Of a DNA stretch of 6,601 nt, positions 1 through 6,455 are shown one piece after another. The notes below the pieces were generated by a model. It did no database searches. It was given only the letters and a program-made list of their open reading frames with translations, and was not told where the DNA came from. This DNA is from Clostridiales bacterium (GTDB lineage: Bacteria; Bacillota; Clostridia; Lachnospirales; Lachnospiraceae), in the NCBI GenBank assembly GCA_029267975.1, contig JAJUHH010000168.1, positions 1 through 6,601 on the forward strand, given 5' to 3'. Numbering within the stretch: the stretch's first letter is position 1; the number at the start of each line of letters is the position of its first letter. The position numbers and the translations under genes are program-made.

Positions 1-76
1 AATATATTGAGCTGTCCCCCTTAAAATACCGTAAAAAGCTTGAGAAGCAAAAAGTAAGGGGAAAGTAAGAGAGATT

Positions 77-160
77 GCCGGACATCTTATTGATTTTGTA
101 TGCCATTTTATCAAGCATAAATGTTTGCTTCCGGTATACAAAATCAATAATCTGTCCGTC
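77..160. repeat. Long imperfect inverted repeat downstream of the GH4 gene
   Basis: The arms at 77-104 and 133-160 are inverted copies that match at 24 of 28 positions around a 28-base loop. The loop holds a further small inverted repeat, aagca (113-117) and tgctt (126-130). The structure starts 31 bases past the stop codon of the minus-strand GH4 gene, so it would form in the 3' end of that transcript. In the minus-strand RNA two adjacent mismatches become tandem G.A pairs. Neither orientation has the run of T expected right after an intrinsic terminator: the plus strand continues with AAAAA and the minus strand with AATCTCTCTT. It may be a weak transcript end, an mRNA-stabilising stem or a remnant of a small palindromic mobile repeat. 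No flanking target duplication is visible. The repeat itself is certain, but its role is not. Confidence 0.75.
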
Positions 161-191
161 AAAAAGTGCATTTTGGGATATATGTTGTCCC

Positions 192-1580
192 TCAAAGAAA
201 CCATTCCCTCGGCAAATATGTCTTTGTATTCTCTAACATCTCATTCAGGAGCTCCTGTGCCTCGGCTCTGCCGATGGTTACCAGCGGATCATTACAAAAA
301 GCCTTCAAAGCCAGCTTGCGGTCATAGGTGAGAGCTGCTTTTAAGATATCCTCATGATTGATTACGTGAGGTCTGATTAACTCCAAAACTTTATCAGGAA
401 TCTCTCCTGCAAATACCGGCGCAATATGATCATGCTCAAATAAGGCATTGGTCTCCACAATTGCTCCAAGAGGCAGGTTGGCTATCTGTCCGGCATTGGG
501 AATATTGACATTGCTTACCGTACGGGATAAGCCCAGCAAGGATTTGATCAACTTAATACCTTCCTCACCGGAGGGTTCTTTGCTGAGGCTTTCTTCTCCG
601 GTCAGATATTTTCTGGAACGATCCAAACGATTCCTGAGGTCCTTGATCCGATGGTCAACCGAGGTTAAACCAAAGCCCCAGCTCTCTACGGTCTGCGGAT
701 CCTTTAGGTATATGGGCGGCATGAACTCTGCCAGGTGCCTGTCACCGGCAGCAGCGATGAGACCGTAGGTGCGCATCAAATCAAACTTTACCCTGTGGGC
801 ACAACGGAAGGGATTATTCATCCAGTTTTCATCCTTCAGATTATAACCACTTTCGTAATATTTCTCAGAAAACTCTCGAAACATGGGCATCAGATCATAG
901 CTCTGGTAAGAAGCCCGATCAAACCAGGTAAAATGGTTGATGCCAAGTACATTAACGTGAATATCCTCTCTGGGAATATGAGCTATTCCTAACATCTCCT
1001 GACACATCTGCGCCAATAGCTTCTGGGTTCCGAATACCTCATGACAGCAGCCGAAGGCCTTGATCTCAGGAAATACATGATACAGGGTCTTAACACAGAG
1101 GGACATGGGATTGGTGTAATTGATTACCCAGGCCTTGGGGGAGTAGGCTTTGATCGCTTCTGCGATATCTACAAACATGGGAATGGTACGCAGGGCACGC
1201 AGCATACCACCGGGTCCGGCTGTATCTCCTACGGACTGATAGATACCGTACTTCTCCGGTGCATGCACGTCGGAGCGCATCTCCTCAAAGGTTCCCGGCA
1301 TAATGGAAATTACGACAAAATCAGCGTCGGTCAATGCCTCCTTTAAGCTTTTTGCTGTCTTATAATTCCATTTGCCCGGCCGGTGGGGATCGTCCTTGAG
1401 GCGGTTACCGATAATCTCATTATTTCTTGCGGCTTCCTGATCGATATCATACAGGATGATATCGCCCCCAAGCTGTCCGTCCAGGGATAAGTCAGTCATA
1501 AAGGTCCAGGCCCAGCCTCTGGACCCGCCGCCGATGTAGGCAATCTTAAGGTCTGTAACCTGATTGTTCTTGTAAGTCAT
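192..1580 (-). CDS. lplD: Glycoside hydrolase family 4, probable alpha-galacturonidase (LplD type)
   Basis: This 462-residue protein is a cytoplasmic NAD- and Mn-dependent GH4 glycosidase. Family members cleave by an oxidation-elimination-reduction cycle rather than classical hydrolysis. Visible landmarks are the N-terminal Rossmann dinucleotide site (IAYIGGGSRGWA, residues 13-24), the block SVGDTAGPGGMLRALR (116-131), NYTNPM (154-159), the active-site motif CHEV (179-182), INHF (214-217) and GDRHLAEF (279-286). Cys179 and His216 are the expected metal ligands. In GH4 the residues after the catalytic Cys-His sort enzymes by substrate, and CHEV is described for alpha-galacturonidases such as Bacillus subtilis LplD. 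Length and general sequence also resemble LplD as I recall it. The start is supported by GAGGT six bases upstream of the ATG. The gene is divergent from the mgl-like operon, with no partner on its own strand in the window. Family assignment is very secure. Substrate is an inference from the motif, and alpha-glucosidase or alpha-galactosidase are the alternatives that generic annotation might give. Confidence 0.9.
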   Translation of the reverse strand: MTYKNNQVTDLKIAYIGGGSRGWAWTFMTDLSLDGQLGGDIILYDIDQEAARNNEIIGNRLKDDPHRPGKWNYKTAKSLKEALTDADFVVISIMPGTFEEMRSDVHAPEKYGIYQSVGDTAGPGGMLRALRTIPMFVDIAEAIKAYSPKAWVINYTNPMSLCVKTLYHVFPEIKAFGCCHEVFGTQKLLAQMCQEMLGIAHIPREDIHVNVLGINHFTWFDRASYQSYDLMPMFREFSEKYYESGYNLKDENWMNNPFRCAHRVKFDLMRTYGLIAAAGDRHLAEFMPPIYLKDPQTVESWGFGLTSVDHRIKDLRNRLDRSRKYLTGEESLSKEPSGEEGIKLIKSLLGLSRTVSNVNIPNAGQIANLPLGAIVETNALFEHDHIAPVFAGEIPDKVLELIRPHVINHEDILKAALTYDRKLALKAFCNDPLVTIGRAEAQELLNEMLENTKTYLPREWFL

Positions 1581-1948
1581 ATCCTACCTCACTTTATGTA
1601 ATCTCATTTTGGCCATGAGAGGATCCATCATCAGAAGGCTCCTCCACATCTGTCGCTTATTTATGCTGTAATTATATATTACTATGGATGTTGAAACTAC
1701 GCATATATTTTGTGATTTTTCCTTAAAATCAAACTATATTGACATTATTATTCATTTTAAGCAGCTAACATAACTGTAAAAATATTACTAATTCTAATTG
1801 AACAAAAATTAACCTTAATTAGGTAGAATTACAATTGTATCAGCGTGATAAAGAAGTAAAGTCTTTAAAAACATACAATAAAATACGTAATTTCTATTAA
1901 AAATTATTAATAGTGTATAATTTCATTGGTTGATAGAAGAATATTGTA

Positions 1949-1977
1949 TGTAAATAATCATAGCAGTTTGCTATAAT
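1949..1977 (+). promoter_or_regulatory. Candidate sigma-A promoter P1 of the mglBAC-like operon
   Basis: A perfect TATAAT (1972-1977) is preceded by TGC, giving the extended -10 form TGnTATAAT. The sequence 17 bases upstream, TGTAAA (1949-1954), is a weak -35, which extended -10 promoters tolerate. Transcription would begin near 1984 and leave a leader of about 95 bases before mglB. The leader contains the direct repeat and short palindrome described separately. This is a motif-based prediction only. Confidence 0.5.
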
Positions 1978-1996
1978 CCCTAATGTAATAACGATA

Positions 1997-2024
1997 CAGG
2001 CGTTCACGCCGGAAGTTGCAGGCG
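1997..2024 (+). promoter_or_regulatory. CAGGCG direct repeat and overlapping palindrome, possible operator
   Basis: CAGGCG occurs at 1997-2002 and again at 2019-2024, exactly 22 bases apart, about two helical turns. The first copy overlaps the palindrome GGCGTTCACGCC (1999-2010). Direct repeats spaced by two turns are typical of AraC-family binding, and the beginning of a YesN/AraC-type regulator lies downstream in this window. Six-base repeats can arise by chance, so this is a weak candidate. Confidence 0.25.
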
Positions 2025-2032
2025 GCTATAAT
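2003..2032 (+). promoter_or_regulatory. Second promoter candidate P2 closer to mglB
   Basis: A second TATAAT (2027-2032) shares the octamer GCTATAAT with P1. TTCACG (2003-2008) lies 18 bases upstream and matches four of six positions of the -35 consensus. It would give a leader of about 40 bases. The -35 half overlaps a small palindrome, GGCGT-TC-ACGCC (1999-2010). It is less convincing than P1 because there is no TGn extension. Confidence 0.3.
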
Positions 2033-2079
2033 GACGTAGTTGCCGTTTTCACTTCTATATTAAAAGGAGGATATTAGTT

Positions 2080-3120
2080 ATGAAAAAAATGATGGCTTTA
2101 GTGCTCAGTGTTGTCCTAATGGCTTCCCTGCTTACAGCATGCGGCAGCAAGACAGAGAACAATACTACCCCTACACCAGCTAACAGCAATACAGGCGCAG
2201 AAGCAACGAAGGCACCTGAAACTGCTACAGCAAAGACAGTTAAAGTTGGTATCACTATTTATAAGTTTGATGACAACTTCATGACACTTTACAGACAGGA
2301 ATTAGAGAGATATTTCAAAGAAGATTTAAGCAACGATGAAGTAAAATATGAAGTAACTGTTGTTGACGGTAAGAATGATCAGGCAGAGCAGACCAACCAA
2401 ATCCAGACCTTCATTGCAGATAAGTATGATGTTATTATCGCAAACCTGGTTCAGTCTTCTGCAGCATCCACAGTAATTAATATGTGTAAGGAAGCAAACA
2501 TTCCTTGTATCTTCATTAACCGTGAGCCTACCGCTGAAGATCTTGATCTGTGGGATAAGGTTGCATATGTTGGTGCAGATGCAAGACAGTCCGGTACTAT
2601 GCAGGGCGAGATCATCTATGATTTAGAGAATCATGGTGACTTAAATGGCGACGGCAAGGTAAGCTATGTAATGGTAATTGGTGATCCTGAGAACGTTGAT
2701 GCTCAGTACAGAACAGAGTATTCCATTAAGGCTCTTACTGATAAGGGCGTAGCAGTAGAAGAGTTAGTTGCTCAGCGTGGTGACTGGGATCAGGCAAAGG
2801 GCCAGGAAATCGTGGCTTCCGCTCTGACACAGTACGGCGATCAGATCGAAGTTGTATTCTGCAACAACGATGCTATGGCACTTGGTGCACGTCAGGCAAT
2901 CCAGGCAGCAGGCAGAACTGTTGGTAAGGATATCTACTTAGTAGGTGTTGACGCTCTTGACGAAGTTGTATCTTATGTTAAGACCGGTGAGATCACTGGT
3001 ACCGTTCTCAACGACCATGTTGGCCAGGCTCATACAGCAGCTGACGTTGCAGCACAGGTTGTAAAGGGCGAAGCTATTGTGAAGAACTACACAGTAGATT
3101 ATGTAAAGGTTACAAAATAA
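2080..3120 (+). CDS. mglB: Galactose/glucose-type ABC transporter substrate-binding lipoprotein
   Basis: This 346-residue extracytoplasmic receptor should deliver a monosaccharide to the permease encoded downstream. Residues 1-21 form a lipoprotein signal peptide with lipobox LTAC, so Cys21 would be lipidated and anchor the protein in the membrane. A Thr/Asn/Pro/Ala-rich linker (about 22-51) precedes a periplasmic-binding-protein fold (about 53-340). Compared with E. coli MglB from memory, the sugar contacts align as Asp65 and Phe67 (YKFDDNF), Asn147, Asp207, Arg211, Trp236, Asn263, Asp291 and Asn311. The position of E. coli His152 is Asn205. The calcium loop is kept: Asp187, Asn189, Asp191, Ser195 and distal Glu257. 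AGGAGG at 2065-2070, nine bases before the ATG, fixes the start. It is the first gene of the operon, with a 115-base structured gap before mglA. Glucose or galactose is the likely ligand, but the His-to-Asn change leaves room for a different sugar. Confidence 0.92.
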   Translation: MKKMMALVLSVVLMASLLTACGSKTENNTTPTPANSNTGAEATKAPETATAKTVKVGITIYKFDDNFMTLYRQELERYFKEDLSNDEVKYEVTVVDGKNDQAEQTNQIQTFIADKYDVIIANLVQSSAASTVINMCKEANIPCIFINREPTAEDLDLWDKVAYVGADARQSGTMQGEIIYDLENHGDLNGDGKVSYVMVIGDPENVDAQYRTEYSIKALTDKGVAVEELVAQRGDWDQAKGQEIVASALTQYGDQIEVVFCNNDAMALGARQAIQAAGRTVGKDIYLVGVDALDEVVSYVKTGEITGTVLNDHVGQAHTAADVAAQVVKGEAIVKNYTVDYVKVTK

Positions 3121-3139
3121 TCTAAGATTTTAACTGAAA

Positions 3140-3179
3140 GGCTGTTGCAAAGCGTCAGTTCAAACGTTTTGCAACAGCT
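3140..3179 (+). terminator. Stem-loop after mglB: partial terminator or mRNA-stabilising hairpin
   Basis: Arms 3141-3154 and 3165-3178 pair over 14 positions with one G.U pair, around a 10-base loop. A further G.U pair is possible at 3140/3179. The trailing sequence CTCTTTAAAATA has only three consecutive T after the stem, so termination would be partial. It begins 20 bases after the mglB stop. Such a hairpin commonly lets the binding protein be made in excess over the ATPase and permease. That role is inferred here. Confidence 0.7.
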
Positions 3180-3189
3180 CTTTAAAATA

Positions 3190-3213
3190 GGAGCGTCCCA
3201 TGAAGGTCGCTCC
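3190..3213 (+). promoter_or_regulatory. Second stem-loop just upstream of the mglA ribosome binding site
   Basis: GGAGCG (3190-3195) pairs with CGCTCC (3208-3213), and after one U.U mismatch two more C-G pairs can extend the stem inward. It sits 11 bases after the first stem-loop and ends 9 bases before AGGAGG (3223-3228) of mglA. It could affect mRNA decay or ribosome access, but it does not sequester the ribosome binding site. Confidence 0.5.
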
Positions 3214-3235
3214 ATTAGAATGAGGAGGTTGACCA

Positions 3236-4735
3236 ATGTCGGATTATTTGTTAGAGATGAATGACATAAGCAAAAGCTTCCCTGGTGTAAAGGCACTGGA
3301 TCATGCTCAGTTAAAGGTAAGGCCGGGTACGGTTCATGCATTGATGGGTGAGAATGGTGCCGGCAAATCTACCTTAATGAAATGTTTATTCGGCATTTAT
3401 ACCAAGGACGAGGGTGAAATCATATTCGACGGTAAGCCCACCACTATCCTTAACCCGAATGATGCCCTGAACAAGGGGATTGCTATGGTACATCAGGAAC
3501 TGCAGCCCATTCCGGAGCGCAGTGTCGCAGAAAATATCTACTGCGGACGTTTTCCGTTAAAATACGGATTCTTTATAGATCATAAGAAAATGAATGCAGA
3601 TGCGGAAAGATTACTGAAGGAAGTAAAGATGAACTTTGATCCTAAGGTAAAATTGTCCACTCTGTCAGTATCACAGATGCAGGCTATTGAGATTGCTAAG
3701 GCTGTTTCTGCCAATGCCCGTATCATCATTATGGACGAACCAACTTCATCCCTGACCCAGAATGAAGTAGACAATTTGTTTGATATCATAAACTCTCTGA
3801 AAAAAAGAGGGATTTCTATTATATATATTTCTCATAAGATGGATGAAATCCTTAGTATCTCAGACGATGTTACCATCATGCGTGACGGTCAGTACATCGG
3901 CACCTGGAGTGCGAAGGAATTAACAATAGATATGATAGTGACAAAGATGGTTGGACGTGAATTAAAGAACCTCTATCCGCCCAAATCTAATGTACCCGGT
4001 GAAGTGGTTCTGGAGGTTAAGGATCTTACTTCCATTCGGGATAAATCCTTTAAAAATGTTAACTTTACCCTGCGTAAGGGTGAGATCCTTGGAATTGGCG
4101 GTCTGGTGGGAGCCCAGCGTTCCGAGCTCTTTGAAGCAATCTTCGGTATCCGTCATATTAAGCAAGGTTCCATCGTTTACAAGGGCAGACAGGTCAGGAT
4201 TAAAAGGCCCAAGGATGCCATTAGGCAAGGAATTGCTTTGCTGACGGAGGACAGGCGTGAAACCGGTATATTTGGTGTTCTGTCTATAGCAGATAACGTA
4301 TCCATTGCTTCCTTGCATAAGTATTTGAATTTTGGATTTGTTTTAAATCATAAAAAGATTGAGCAATTGGTGAGGGATAATGTAAAGAAGCTTAGTATCA
4401 AGACCCCCAGCAGCAGAACGAAGATCCAATCCCTTTCCGGTGGTAATCAGCAGAAGGTAATTATCTCCCGCTGGCTGGCCAATGATCCGGATATCTTTAT
4501 TCTGGATGAGCCGACCCGTGGTATCGATGTCGGTGCCAAGTATGAGATTTATTCCATCATTGCAGACCTTGCAAAACAGGGGAAGAGCATTATCATGATC
4601 TCCTCCGAGCTTCCAGAGCTGATCGGTATGTCGGACAGAATCATGGTTATGTGTGACGGCAGGGTAAGCGGCATCGTAGAAAAGGAAGAAGCAACCCAGG
4701 AAAACATCATGAGTCTGGCAACAAAGTTTGTCTAG
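3236..4735 (+). CDS. mglA: Sugar ABC transporter ATPase with two nucleotide-binding domains (MglA type)
   Basis: This 499-residue protein powers import and has the two fused ABC domains typical of monosaccharide importers such as MglA, RbsA and XylG. Domain 1 has Walker A GENGAGKST (38-46), Q-loop Gln87, a modified signature LSVSQ (143-147), Walker B with DEPTSSLT (167-174) and switch His200. Domain 2 has a degenerate Walker A, GLVGAQRSE (289-297), where Gln294 replaces the usual lysine. It also has a canonical signature LSGGNQQK (400-407), Walker B with DEPTRGIDVG (424-433) and Ser457 where the switch His would be. The intact Walker A of domain 1 would pair with the intact signature of domain 2, leaving one competent ATP site, which is normal for the family. 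AGGAGG ends seven bases before the ATG. Sequence across TEDRRETGI and the C-terminal half resembles MglA more than RbsA. Length is normal and no break is seen. Confidence 0.95.
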   Translation: MSDYLLEMNDISKSFPGVKALDHAQLKVRPGTVHALMGENGAGKSTLMKCLFGIYTKDEGEIIFDGKPTTILNPNDALNKGIAMVHQELQPIPERSVAENIYCGRFPLKYGFFIDHKKMNADAERLLKEVKMNFDPKVKLSTLSVSQMQAIEIAKAVSANARIIIMDEPTSSLTQNEVDNLFDIINSLKKRGISIIYISHKMDEILSISDDVTIMRDGQYIGTWSAKELTIDMIVTKMVGRELKNLYPPKSNVPGEVVLEVKDLTSIRDKSFKNVNFTLRKGEILGIGGLVGAQRSELFEAIFGIRHIKQGSIVYKGRQVRIKRPKDAIRQGIALLTEDRRETGIFGVLSIADNVSIASLHKYLNFGFVLNHKKIEQLVRDNVKKLSIKTPSSRTKIQSLSGGNQQKVIISRWLANDPDIFILDEPTRGIDVGAKYEIYSIIADLAKQGKSIIMISSELPELIGMSDRIMVMCDGRVSGIVEKEEATQENIMSLATKFV

Positions 4736-4785
4736 GATGAAAAAATAAATCGCGGACATAAGCAGATGTTAGTAGGAGGATAATT

Positions 4786-5781
4786 ATGAATCAAGCAAAA
4801 CAGAATAGTAAATCAATTACGAATTTCCTTCAGAATAATGCGATTATCATCATTATATTTTTGATTGTTGCATTTGTAGGAATTCGTGAACCTAATTTCT
4901 TTTCATTCGGTAATTTTAAAAACTTATCGGTAAACACAGCAGTACGTTTTATTATTGCAGTGGGTGTCAGCGGAGCGCTGATCACAAAGGGAACCGACCT
5001 TTCCGCAGGTCGTCTGGTGGGACTTGGTTCCTGTATCGCAGCAGTCATGCTGCAGCGTTCAGACTTTGCAACCAAGCTGTTTCCCGGATTGCCTGAGTTA
5101 AATATGTACCTTGTATTTTTGATTACAATTGTAATCTGTGGTCTCTTCGGTCTGGTTAACGGTGCGGTAATCTCCTTCTTAAAGGTTCCGCCCTTTATCA
5201 CAACCCTTGGTATGCAGACCTTAGTTTATGGTATCTGTCTGGTATTCACAGGCGCTCAGCCCATCGGAGGTCTTCGTCAGGATTATACCAGCATTGCCAG
5301 CGGCTCTATCTTAGGTATTCCTAAGCTGGTAATCATCGCATTAGTTGTTGGTCTGCTCATGTGGTTCCTCTTTAACATGACACGCCACGGAAAATATATG
5401 TATGCCATCGGCGGTAATGAAAATGCAGCCGAGGTTGCAGGTGTTAACACCAGTAAAGCGAAAATCATCATCTATACTCTTGCAGCGATGCTGTATTCCC
5501 TGGGTGGTATCTTACTGGCAGCAAAGGCCGGCGGAACCTCCGTTAATATGGGTTCCGGTTACGAACTGGAAGCGATTGCCGCTTGTACCATCGGTGGTGT
5601 ATCCACCAATGGTGGTGTCGGTAAAATCTCCGGTATCTTAATCGGTGTATTGGTATTCGAGTTATTAAAGATCTCACTTCAGTTCCTTGGAGTGGAGACC
5701 TCCTATACTTATATTGTACAGGGTCTTGTAATCATCATTGCAGTTGCGCTTGACTTAAGAAAGTATCTTGCAAAGAAATAA
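4786..5781 (+). CDS. mglC: Galactose/glucose-type ABC transporter permease (MglC type)
   Basis: This 331-residue polytopic membrane protein should form the sugar channel, probably as a homodimer with MglA docked on the cytoplasmic side. Hydrophobic segments are visible at about 17-34, 52-67, 75-90, 107-131, 140-155, 180-196, 225-246, 282-301 and 308-323. The loop AIGGNENAAEVAGVN (207-221) is the coupling region of the ribose/galactose permease family. The Gly-rich block EAIAACTIGGVSTNGGVG (262-279) and the end IIIAVALDLRKYLAKK match MglC closely in my recollection. AGGAGG at 4774-4779 stands six bases before the ATG. The gene follows mglA by 50 bases, so co-transcription is likely. It is followed by a terminator-like hairpin, which makes it the probable last gene of the operon. 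Sugar specificity is set by the binding protein, not by this gene. Confidence 0.93.
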   Translation: MNQAKQNSKSITNFLQNNAIIIIIFLIVAFVGIREPNFFSFGNFKNLSVNTAVRFIIAVGVSGALITKGTDLSAGRLVGLGSCIAAVMLQRSDFATKLFPGLPELNMYLVFLITIVICGLFGLVNGAVISFLKVPPFITTLGMQTLVYGICLVFTGAQPIGGLRQDYTSIASGSILGIPKLVIIALVVGLLMWFLFNMTRHGKYMYAIGGNENAAEVAGVNTSKAKIIIYTLAAMLYSLGGILLAAKAGGTSVNMGSGYELEAIAACTIGGVSTNGGVGKISGILIGVLVFELLKISLQFLGVETSYTYIVQGLVIIIAVALDLRKYLAKK

Positions 5782-5798
5782 GAATTGGCAATGAGTAG

Positions 5799-5840
5799 TA
5801 AGAGGATGTATAATTACATTAGTGATTATATATCCTCTTA
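5799..5840 (+). terminator. Terminator-like hairpin after mglC
   Basis: Arms 5799-5814 and 5825-5840 pair over 16 positions with one G.U pair and a 10-base loop. The structure begins 17 bases after the mglC stop and is followed by TTGTATTGC, a weak T-rich tail. The stem is AU-rich toward the loop with a GAGGA/TCCTC core. Position and shape favour an operon end, though read-through into the downstream gene is quite possible. Confidence 0.6.
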
Positions 5841-5916
5841 TTGTATTGCAGGTAAGGCTTCAGGTTTACAGACCTATGGGCTATGTAGGATCAGTATCAG
5901 ATACACAAGCACACGA

Positions 5917-5940
5917 ATAAGTTCGCTTTTGCTAACTTAT
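5917..5940. repeat. Seven-base inverted repeat in the leader of the small membrane protein gene
   Basis: ATAAGTT (5917-5923) and AACTTAT (5934-5940) are perfect inverted copies around a 10-base centre, about 45 bases before the ATG at 5984. A perfect GTATC-A-GATAC palindrome lies just upstream (5894-5904). Either could be an operator or a small leader hairpin. No convincing promoter was found between 5841 and 5983. Confidence 0.35.
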
Positions 5941-5968
5941 GAAAGCTTAAGATTTACTGCTATGGATG

Positions 5969-5974
5969 AGGAGG
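5969..5974 (+). promoter_or_regulatory. Ribosome binding site that decides the start at 5984
   Basis: AGGAGG inside GAGGAGGAG lies nine bases before ATG 5984. The in-frame ATG at 5966 overlaps this purine-rich element and has no ribosome binding site of its own, so translation should begin at 5984. Confidence 0.75.
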
Positions 5975-5983
5975 AGTACTATC

Positions 5984-6400
5984 ATGAATAAAAATGAAAC
6001 TAAAATGGATCATGAAGTTGATATAAAGCAGGGTTCTGTGAGTCTGCAAGAGGAACCCGCAGCAATGCAGCAGGAGGCTTCAGAAGCACAGGAGAAGACT
6101 GCAGCGATACAGCCGGAGCTTACTACCATGCAGTATGGTTCATCTACGGTGCAGCAGCCCTCAATGGCAACAGAAAGTACCCATGCAAGGATGCAGGAGC
6201 AGTTTGCTCATGAGCAAAAGGCGGAGCAAAGCGAGAGCGTTCAGGCGGATGTTAATAAGCAGAAGGATTATCGTAATTATAAGGAAGAGCTGTATGATAG
6301 GATCAATATTTCAGTAAAGTCATTGGATATCATAATAGGAATACTGATTGCTATACTGGTGATTATGCTGCTTTATTTTATCATACGTAAATATACTTAA
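5984..6400 (+). CDS. Small protein of unknown function with heptad Gln repeat and C-terminal membrane anchor
   Basis: I do not recognise a named family. The 138-residue protein has no signal peptide. Residues 1-90 are rich in Gln, Glu, Ala, Ser, Thr and Met and probably lack a compact fold. Gln recurs every seven residues at 22, 29, 36, 43, 50, 57, 71 and 78, with Glu at 64, usually after a hydrophobic residue. A charged tyrosine-containing stretch (KDYRNYKEELYDR, 94-106) leads to one strongly hydrophobic helix (about 115-134) ending in positive residues (IIRKYT). This suggests a tail-anchored topology with the N-terminal region in the cytoplasm. Three Pro residues (25, 44, 59) argue against one unbroken coiled coil. 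The strong ribosome binding site supports expression. It stands 55 bases before a response regulator gene and may share its transcript. A role in signalling is only a guess from position. Confidence 0.75.
   Translation: MNKNETKMDHEVDIKQGSVSLQEEPAAMQQEASEAQEKTAAIQPELTTMQYGSSTVQQPSMATESTHARMQEQFAHEQKAEQSESVQADVNKQKDYRNYKEELYDRINISVKSLDIIIGILIAILVIMLLYFIIRKYT
6044..6217 (+). repeat. Degenerate 21-bp (seven-codon) repeat inside the small membrane protein gene
   Basis: A two-codon element, mostly hydrophobic residue plus Gln, recurs every 21 bases: ctgcaa 6044, atgcag 6065, gcacag 6086, atacag 6107, atgcag 6128, gtgcag 6149, acagaa 6170, atgcag 6191 and gagcaa 6212. Eight of nine units keep Gln in register. 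Sequence between the elements is diverged, so this may be an old tandem array or selection for heptad spacing. Confidence 0.6.
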
Positions 6401-6455
6401 GAGTGAGCTGGATAAGGACGATTTATATCCGGAGCAACAGAAGGAGATTTCAAGA

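Larger units (their letters stand above)
1581..2079. other. Divergent non-coding control region between GH4 gene and mgl-like operon
   Basis: About 500 bases carry no credible gene on either strand. Most of it is very AT-rich (roughly 1660-1980), followed by a short GC-richer island (1999-2046) just ahead of mglB. Plus-strand TATAAT hexamers occur at 1916-1921, 1972-1977 and 2027-2032, and only the second has an extended -10 context. A TTGACA at 1739-1744 has no good -10 at normal spacing. For the minus-strand gene, ATTATA at 1671-1676 reads TATAAT on that strand, but the sequence at -35 distance is poor. Its ribosome binding site lies in 1585-1595. I found no tRNA, no recognisable riboswitch and no clear catabolite-repression (cre) site. 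Confidence 0.7.

Noticed and set aside
38..48. GCTT-GAG-AAGC hairpin flanked by A runs, a possible minus-strand terminator
   Set aside because: The stem has only four pairs with a three-base loop, too weak to support, although the minus strand has TTTTT after it.
448..1346. Plus-strand open frames inside the GH4 gene
   Set aside because: They are antisense to a clearly conserved family 4 enzyme and have no family features of their own.
2055..2255. Minus-strand hydrophobic frame over the mglB start
   Set aside because: It is the antisense of the signal peptide and linker codons and reaches into the mglB ribosome binding site. Its hydrophobicity is a by-product of the Ala/Thr-rich codons.
3161..3171. 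CAAACGTTTTG, resembling a cre or LacI-type operator core
   Set aside because: It is made by the loop edge and right arm of the stem-loop after mglB and does not fit the full cre consensus.
4081..4150. Missing Walker A lysine in the second ATPase domain as a sign of a broken gene
   Set aside because: Asymmetric second domains with degenerate Walker A are normal in fused monosaccharide-import ATPases, and the reading frame is intact.
3962..4759. Frames on both strands overlapping mglA
   Set aside because: The mglA frame carries all the ABC motifs through this stretch, so the other frames are shadows.
5966..5983. Upstream in-frame ATG adding MRRSTI to the small membrane protein
   Set aside because: This ATG overlaps the AGGAGG that correctly serves the ATG at 5984 and has no site of its own.
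5785..5991. Open frame of 68 residues starting just after the mglC stop
   Set aside because: No ribosome binding site precedes it. It runs through the terminator-like hairpin and into the start of the next gene, and its product has no recognisable features.
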